Source: Paenibacillus cisolokensis
GTDB lineage: Bacteria; Bacillota; Bacilli; Paenibacillales; Paenibacillaceae
DNA length: 43,595 nucleotides
Reading direction: 5' to 3'
Assembly (NCBI RefSeq): GCF_018403665.1
Contig: NZ_BOVJ01000088.1
Location: 1-43,595 of the forward strand
Shown here: positions 35,823-43,595 of the stretch, one piece after another
How the letters are laid out: the number at the start of each line of letters is the position of its first letter
How positions within the stretch are numbered: the first letter of the stretch is position 1
The notes under the pieces: model-generated
Told to the model about the DNA's origin: nothing
Database searches by the model: none
Seen by the model: the letters and a program-made list of their open reading frames with translations, nothing else
Position numbers and translations under genes: made by a program

Positions 35823-36128
35823 ATGATGAGAATGGTTCCCCGCGCATTGGACAACGGCCGGACAGTGCTGGGAGTGGAAGTCAAGCTGCCGAAAACGACA
35901 CTTCTGGTCTGGACGACAGAAAACGGATACATTATGTGCGGGGCTCTGGATGTGGCGCTGTTGAACGAGCGGCTGAAAGACCGCGGCATTGTGGCGGGGA
36001 GAGCGGTCGGGGTGAAAACGCTTGACGAATTGTTTGAAGCGCCCCTCGAATCGGTGACGCTTGCGGCGGAAGCGCGGGGCATCGCGCCGGGAATGAAAGG
36101 TTACGAAGCGCTGCATTTAATGGCGTGA
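35823..36128 (+). CDS. yunC: YunC-like DUF1805 protein
   Basis: This 101-aa protein of the DUF1805 family resembles B. subtilis YunC, which has a known structure but no assigned role. Core segments are VEVKLPKTTLLVWTTENGYI, CGALDVALLNERLKDRGIVA and RAVGVKTLDELFEAPLESVT. GGAGGAGG lies 5 bases before the ATG at 35823, which I prefer to the longer frame. A terminator hairpin at 36200-36237 follows. It is convergent with mtnA. Confidence 0.82.
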   Translation: MMRMVPRALDNGRTVLGVEVKLPKTTLLVWTTENGYIMCGALDVALLNERLKDRGIVAGRAVGVKTLDELFEAPLESVTLAAEARGIAPGMKGYEALHLMA

Positions 36129-36199
36129 CAGCGGTTTTTCGTCCTTGCGGAATGCGAAGCCGTTCTCTCGCCTGTTCGGCGATCCGCCCGCCGGGGGGC

Positions 36200-36237
36200 G
36201 GAAAAGGCCGGCTTCCCGCAGGGAACCGGCCTTTTCC
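36200..36237. terminator. Bidirectional terminator between yunC and mtnA
   Basis: GGAAAAGGCCGG pairs with CCGGCCTTTTCC around an inner TTCCC/GGGAA stem and a GCA loop. A and T runs flank the stem, suiting both converging genes. Confidence 0.75.
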
Positions 36238-36276
36238 GCTAAATATAGGTTCCGTTCGCGTTGAACGGTTTTTCCG

Positions 36277-37335
36277 TCAGGTGGAGAACAGCTTTTTCAA
36301 GTTTTCGGAGAACGGCGCACGCACAATGCCTTTCTCGGTAATGATTGCCGTTACATATTCCGCGGGCGTGACGTCGAAGGCGGGATTGAAAACTTTGACG
36401 CCCCGCGGTGCCGTTCGTTTGCCGAACCCTTCGGTCACTTCCTCGGCGCTGCGCTCCTCAATGGGAATTTCGGCGCCTGTCGGCGTTCCGAGATCGATGG
36501 TCGACAGCGGGCAGGCGACATAGAACGGAATGCCGTGCGCCTTGGCCAGCACCGCGACGCTGTAGGTGCCGATTTTGTTCGCGACGTCGCCGTTGGCGGC
36601 CACCCGGTCGGTCCCGACGATAACCGCGTCAACCCAGCCTTTGGACATGACCATGCCGGCCATATTGTCGCAAATCAGGGTGACGTCCACCCCGGCTTGC
36701 TGAAGCTCGAACGCGGTCAAACGGGCGCCCTGCAGCACCGGCCGGGTTTCGTCGGCGAATACCCGGATATCGATCCCCCGCTCCTTGGCGAGATAGATGG
36801 GAGCAAGAGCAGTGCCGTATTTGGCGGTCGCCAGTCCGCCGGCGTTGCAGTGCGTCAGTACGCCCATTCCGTCTTTCAAGAGCGTCAGCGCATGCTCGCC
36901 GATCAGCCGGCAAGTCTCCTCGTCTTCGCGCTGAATGGCGACGGCTTCTTCGAGCAGCTCGCGCTTGCACGTCTCCAGATCGCGGCCGCTTTCCGCCAAT
37001 GTCTTCGCCTTGGCGCTCATCCGCTCCAGCGCCCAGAACAGGTTGACCGCCGTCGGACGCGAGGTGGCCAAATATTCGGCCGCTTTCAATACGCGCGCCA
37101 GCCAGTCGGATACGCCGCCCCGTTCGTCCCGGCTTGCCAGCACGACGCCGTAAGCGGCGGTTATTCCGATAGCGGGGGCGCCCCTGACTTTCAAATGGCG
37201 GATCGCTTCCCACACTTCCTCGACGGTGGTCAGCGGCAAATAAACAATTTCCTCCGGCAGCAGCCGTTGGTCGAGCAGATCGAGTCTATCGTCCGCCCAG
37301 ATGACGGACTGCAGCCCGGCGTAACCGGTCGTCAT
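36277..37335 (-). CDS. mtnA: S-methyl-5-thioribose-1-phosphate isomerase
   Basis: MtnA is a 352-aa isomerase of the methionine salvage pathway converting methylthioribose-1-phosphate to the ribulose form. Hallmarks are [15 protein letters not shown], the catalytic Cys163 in [10 protein letters not shown] and the aspartate in [18 protein letters not shown]. The ATG at 37335 is chosen for the conserved start [16 protein letters not shown] and a GAGAGGATG upstream. No other salvage gene adjoins it. In B. subtilis mtnA is under a SAM riboswitch; I see no S-box in the 311 bp before this gene. Confidence 0.94.
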   Translation of the reverse strand: MTTGYAGLQSVIWADDRLDLLDQRLLPEEIVYLPLTTVEEVWEAIRHLKVRGAPAIGITAAYGVVLASRDERGGVSDWLARVLKAAEYLATSRPTAVNLFWALERMSAKAKTLAESGRDLETCKRELLEEAVAIQREDEETCRLIGEHALTLLKDGMGVLTHCNAGGLATAKYGTALAPIYLAKERGIDIRVFADETRPVLQGARLTAFELQQAGVDVTLICDNMAGMVMSKGWVDAVIVGTDRVAANGDVANKIGTYSVAVLAKAHGIPFYVACPLSTIDLGTPTGAEIPIEERSAEEVTEGFGKRTAPRGVKVFNPAFDVTPAEYVTAIITEKGIVRAPFSENLKKLFST

Positions 37336-37520
37336 GTCGCAGCATCCTCTCATGCGATGTTTGCGGCTTGATGGAGCCTTTACTAAGTATATAGAATAAT
37401 ATTGCGGCATGGAATACCTGCAATTGGCGCATCCTAATATGGAATAAATTTTCAGGCTGGCAAAATGCGCATACGATGCGGGCTATCGTCTCCGCGGAAA
37501 GCCCGATCATGGTTTTCTCA

Positions 37521-37549
37521 TTGCTTTATAACAAACATTATAATAAAAT
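37521..37549 (+). promoter_or_regulatory. Promoter of the suf operon
   Basis: TTGCTT (37521-37526) and TAAAAT (37544-37549) are 17 bp apart. The surroundings are very AT-rich. The start codon of sufC is about 98 bp downstream, leaving a moderately long leader. Confidence 0.45.
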
Positions 37550-37555
37550 AATTAT

Positions 37556-37575
37556 TGAGAATCACTGAAAATCAC
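37556..37575 (+). repeat. Tandem 10-bp repeat at the suf start region
   Basis: TGAGAATCAC is followed at once by TGAAAATCAC (nine of ten bases identical). It lies 7-26 bases after the -10 box, where a repressor would act. It recalls the TGA-x-AAT core of Fur/PerR-type boxes but is a direct rather than inverted repeat. Confidence 0.45.
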
Positions 37576-37646
37576 TCTTGGGCTTGCGCTTGCGCCATGC
37601 GACGCGAAGCCTGGAAGTATCGAATTTTGGAAGGAGCATTCGGAGT

Positions 37647-38426
37647 ATGGCGACACATTTCAAAATCGAAGGTCTGAGAGCGGCCATCGAAGATAAAGAA
37701 ATATTGAAAGGCATCGACCTCGAAATCAAAGGCGGGGAAATTCACGCCATTATGGGGCCGAACGGTACCGGCAAAAGTACGCTGGCTTCCGCGCTTATGG
37801 GGCACCCGAAATATGAGGTAACTGCCGGCACGGCGCTGCTCGACGGCGAAAATTTGCTGGAGATGGAAGTGGACGAGCGGGCGCGTGCCGGTCTGTTTCT
37901 GGCCATGCAGTACCCGAGCGAAATTCCGGGCGTTACGAATTCCGACTTTCTCCGCAGCGCCATCAATGCGCGCCGCGAAGAAGGAAACGAAATTTCGCTG
38001 ATCAAGTTTATCCGCCAAATGGAAAGCAAGATGAAGGAACTGGAAATGAACACCGAGTTCGCTCATCGTTATTTGAATGAAGGATTTTCCGGCGGCGAGA
38101 AGAAGCGGAACGAAATTTTGCAAATGATGATGCTGGAGCCGAAAATCGCCATTCTGGACGAAATCGACTCGGGTCTCGATATCGACGCGCTCAAAATCGT
38201 CGCGGCCGGCGTCAACTCGATGCGCTCGGAAGACCGCGGTTTTCTCATTATTACGCACTATCAGCGTTTGCTCAATTATATTACCCCGGATTACGTGCAC
38301 GTCATGATGCAGGGCAGAATCGTCAAGTCGGGCGGCCCGGAGCTTGCCCAACGGCTGGAGGATGAAGGCTACGACTGGGTTAAGGAAGAGCTCGGCATCG
38401 TGGACGAAACGGTAGGCCAAGCGTAA
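37647..38426 (+). CDS. sufC: SufC, ATPase of the SUF Fe-S scaffold
   Basis: This 259-aa ABC-type ATPase forms the SufBCD complex on which Fe-S clusters are assembled. It has Walker [10 protein letters not shown] (residues 37-45), [11 protein letters not shown] signature and [10 protein letters not shown] Walker B, all intact. It heads the operon sufC-D-S-U-B, the usual order in Bacilli. The start follows AAGGAG and CGGAG. Spacing to sufD is 11 bp. Confidence 0.96.
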   Translation: MATHFKIEGLRAAIEDKEILKGIDLEIKGGEIHAIMGPNGTGKSTLASALMGHPKYEVTAGTALLDGENLLEMEVDERARAGLFLAMQYPSEIPGVTNSDFLRSAINARREEGNEISLIKFIRQMESKMKELEMNTEFAHRYLNEGFSGGEKKRNEILQMMMLEPKIAILDEIDSGLDIDALKIVAAGVNSMRSEDRGFLIITHYQRLLNYITPDYVHVMMQGRIVKSGGPELAQRLEDEGYDWVKEELGIVDETVGQA

Positions 38427-38437
38427 CGAAAGGAGCG

Positions 38438-41391
<2,954 letters not shown>

Positions 41392-41411
41392 AGAAAGGGA
41401 GGCGTTAGACC

Positions 41412-42809
41412 ATGGCTAAGAAGATGCCCGAATTGGAAGAGTACAAATATGGCTTCCGCGATGAGCATAAAGCGGTCTTTCAGACCGGCAAAGGGTTGAC
41501 GCCGGAAGTTGTCCGCACGATTTCCGAAATGAAGAACGAACCCGAGTGGATGCTGAATTTCCGGCTGAAATCGCTGGAGCAGTTCAATAAAATGCCGCTG
41601 CCGCGCTGGGGCGGCAATCTCGACGACCTGGACTTCAACGATATTCAATATTATGTCAAGCCGTCGGAAAAGCAAGGCAAAACGTGGGAGGAAGTGCCCG
41701 CCGAAATTAAGGAAACGTTCGACAAGCTGGGCATTCCGGAGGCGGAACAGAAATTTCTCGCCGGCGTCTCGGCGCAGTACGAGTCCGAAGTCGTTTATCA
41801 CAGCATGCAGGAAGATCTCGCCAAGCAGGGCGTCATCTTCATGGATACGGACACGGCGCTGCGGGAGCATCCGGACATCTTCAAAGAATATTTCGGCACG
41901 GTCGTACCGCCTGCCGACAACAAGTTTGCAGCGCTGAACAGCGCGGTATGGTCCGGCGGCAGCTTCATCTATGTGCCGAAAGGCGTCAAATGCGAAATTC
42001 CGCTGCAGGCTTACTTCCGGATCAATTCGGAAAACATGGGCCAATTCGAACGGACGTTGATCATCGCCGACGAGGACAGCTTCGTGCATTACGTTGAAGG
42101 CTGCACCGCGCCGATATACAGCACCAACTCGCTGCACAGCGCGGTCGTTGAAATTATCGCCAAGAAAAACGCCCGCGTCCGTTATACGACGATTCAGAAC
42201 TGGGCGCCGAACATTTACAATCTCGTTACGAAACGTGCGGTGGCGGAAGAGAACGCGACGATGGAATGGGTCGACGGCAATATCGGTTCTAAGCTGACGA
42301 TGAAATACCCTGCTGTCGTGTTGAAAGGCCGCGGCGCCAAAGGGATGGTGCTGTCGATCGCGGTTGCCGGCAAAGGCCAGCACCAGGACGCGGGGGCGAA
42401 AATGCTCCATCTCGCGCCCGATACGACATCGACGATCGTCTCCAAGTCGATCAGCAAGCACGGCGGCAAGGTGACCTATCGCGGTCTCGCCTCGTTCGGG
42501 CGGAACGCCGAAGGATCGAAAGCGAACGTGAAATGCGATACGCTCATTCTCGACAACCAATCGACATCGGATACGATCCCGTACAACGAAATTATGAACG
42601 ACAACATTACGCTCGAGCATGAGGCGACGGTGTCCAAAGTGTCCGAGGATCAGCTGTTCTACCTGATGAGCCGCGGCCTTTCGGAAGCGGAAGCGACCCA
42701 GATGATCGTCATGGGCTTCATCGAGCCGTTTACGAAGGAACTGCCGATGGAATACGCGGTCGAGATGAACCGTCTCATCAAGTTCGAGATGGAAGGCAGC
42801 ATCGGATAA
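41412..42809 (+). CDS. sufB: SufB, Fe-S scaffold protein
   Basis: This is the 465-aa main scaffold of the SUF complex and the last gene of the operon. Conserved segments include [49 protein letters not shown] and the C-terminal [17 protein letters not shown]. The frame is intact. GAAAGGGAGG precedes the ATG and a terminator-like hairpin follows at 42881. Confidence 0.96.
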   Translation: MAKKMPELEEYKYGFRDEHKAVFQTGKGLTPEVVRTISEMKNEPEWMLNFRLKSLEQFNKMPLPRWGGNLDDLDFNDIQYYVKPSEKQGKTWEEVPAEIKETFDKLGIPEAEQKFLAGVSAQYESEVVYHSMQEDLAKQGVIFMDTDTALREHPDIFKEYFGTVVPPADNKFAALNSAVWSGGSFIYVPKGVKCEIPLQAYFRINSENMGQFERTLIIADEDSFVHYVEGCTAPIYSTNSLHSAVVEIIAKKNARVRYTTIQNWAPNIYNLVTKRAVAEENATMEWVDGNIGSKLTMKYPAVVLKGRGAKGMVLSIAVAGKGQHQDAGAKMLHLAPDTTSTIVSKSISKHGGKVTYRGLASFGRNAEGSKANVKCDTLILDNQSTSDTIPYNEIMNDNITLEHEATVSKVSEDQLFYLMSRGLSEAEATQMIVMGFIEPFTKELPMEYAVEMNRLIKFEMEGSIG

Positions 42810-42880
42810 GATAGACTCAGGCGTATCAAGGGCTGAACGGAACTAAATCGAGTACCGTTTAGTTCAAGTGCGTATAAACG

Positions 42881-42915
42881 AATCCCCGCTTGGCCATTGT
42901 GGCCGGGCGGGGATT
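42881..42915. terminator. Hairpins after sufB
   Basis: AATCCCCGC pairs with GCGGGGATT over an inner GGCC stem. The 42840-42865 stretch holds another inverted repeat, GAACTAAA-N10-TTTAGTTC. They lie between sufB and the convergent membrane gene, so either transcript may end here. Confidence 0.55.
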
Positions 42916-42918
42916 GAT

Positions 42919-43377
42919 TTATGGCGTAACGGGTTGTTGTGCTGCAAGCTGGCCGGTAGGGCCTTTTTCCACAATGCTTGATTTTTTTAAGAAGAATCCC
43001 AGTATCAATGCAATAACCATGATGATAAACCAAATTACGATCAACATGGTAACACCTAGACCGGCACCGATTATCGCTCCGGCTTGCTCCGCGCCATTAG
43101 TAGCGTCATCGATAACTTCTCCTGCGCTCATCATGCCTGCAACGATAATGACGGCCATCGTTAAAGTCCAAAAAGCGCAAAGTTTTTAAGAACGTTCCAG
43201 GCGGTGCCGCCTTCCCTAATTTCTTTATCTTTTAAATTCCGTTTTGCGAAATAAATCGGTAACGCGATCGGACCGATCAAAAACGCCTATTGTCCAACCA
43301 ATCGCATTGTTTTTCCGTTTCCTTGCGTCGAAGAATGTCCAGACTGCTAAAATTGCCCAAAGTATCCAGTACCACAT
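42919..43377 (-). CDS. Membrane protein of unknown function, two frameshifts
   Basis: As printed, only a 79-aa frame at the 3' end is open, but the reading can be followed back. The start is ATG 43377 behind GGAGGAACTGGT, beginning MWYWILWAILAVWTFF, then RKRKNNAIGWTI. After a break near 43281-43285 (two missing T, or one extra G) it continues LIGPIALPIYFAKRNLKDKE, REGGTAWNVLKNFALFG. A second break near 43164-43167 (one more A/T) joins LLTMAVIIVAGMMSAGEVID and the remaining frame. The joined protein has about 153 aa with four hydrophobic segments. No family recognised; it is related in style to small Bacilli envelope proteins. Confidence 0.6.
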
Positions 43378-43497
43378 ACCAGTTCCTCCGAATTAATTCC
43401 CCATCGGCTGAGGTATTTGCTAGGACTTCCAGACTACATTATTTTACAACAAAAGACCTAATTTGACTATATGGGAATGAAAGTGGTTTATATTGTT

Positions 43498-43526
43498 TTC
43501 GAAGTGTTAAGATTCATAGGTATAAT
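43498..43526 (+). promoter_or_regulatory. Possible promoter near the right edge
   Basis: TTCGAA (43498-43503) and a perfect TATAAT (43521-43526) are 17 bp apart. The sequence is AT-rich to the end, and any gene it drives lies beyond the window. Confidence 0.3.
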
Positions 43527-43595
43527 CTCCTATCTCTCAACTGTACTTGGTTATTATTTTTAATTTAACGAACGGAGTTGAGTCCGTATAATTGT

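Noticed and set aside
35699-36025. 108-codon frame overlapping yunC
   Set aside because: It runs out of frame through the conserved YunC sequence and lacks a ribosome binding site.
37336-37646. SAM riboswitch (S-box) before mtnA
   Set aside because: None of the S-box core elements or an associated terminator was found on the minus strand.

Overview
The window looks like chromosome from an endospore-forming, fairly GC-rich member of the Bacillota, most likely Paenibacillus or a close relative. This rests on strong AGGAGG-type ribosome binding sites, the sporulation genes prkA, spoVR, yhbH and a sporulenol-type cyclase, the Bacilli-type sufCDSUB operon, YesM/YesN regulation next to a CUT1 sugar transporter, and an agr-like quorum locus. 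No rRNA, tRNA, CRISPR array or insertion sequence was found.

Layout. 1-4.4 kb: an AT-rich repeat-bearing stretch, thpR, serC, a PhoP-like response regulator without a kinase, trmL, an AbrB-like regulator and a 34-aa membrane peptide. 4.5-11.2 kb: a YesN/YesM two-component pair divergent from a three-gene ABC sugar importer. 11.4-13.9 kb: an aminotransferase, a Rieske protein and a DUF2161 nuclease-like protein. 14.1-16.0 kb: prkA. 16.2-18.0 kb: an AT-rich agr-like operon of four genes (polytopic membrane protein, AgrB, AgrD, stand-alone LytTR regulator). 18.2-20.8 kb: a MATE exporter and a globin-coupled chemoreceptor behind a sigma-D-like promoter. 20.8-25.9 kb, minus strand: yhbH, a squalene-hopene/sporulenol-type cyclase, spoVR and a small membrane protein. 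26.3-32.5 kb: nucleoside ABC transporter (nupNOPQ type), a YuiH-type molybdoenzyme and a nucleoside phosphorylase, with PurR-box-like sites at the promoter. 32.5-37.3 kb: ywdK, a PAS-GGDEF-EAL protein, an unknown protein, yunC and mtnA. 37.6-42.8 kb: sufCDSUB. 42.9-43.4 kb: a membrane protein of unknown function.

The most unusual locus is the agr-like operon. It makes a Cys-free AgrD (so probably a serine lactone signal) but shows neither an AgrC kinase domain nor a receiver domain. It pairs a multi-pass membrane protein with a LytTR-only regulator, a layout that recalls the streptococcal LytTR regulator/membrane-inhibitor systems.

A caution applies throughout. Thirteen otherwise well-conserved genes are interrupted by single-base frameshifts, about twenty-two in all, and nearly all are one base missing from an A or T run. 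This points to systematic homopolymer errors in the assembly rather than to decay. Coordinates of interrupted genes are given for the whole gene, with each break described.
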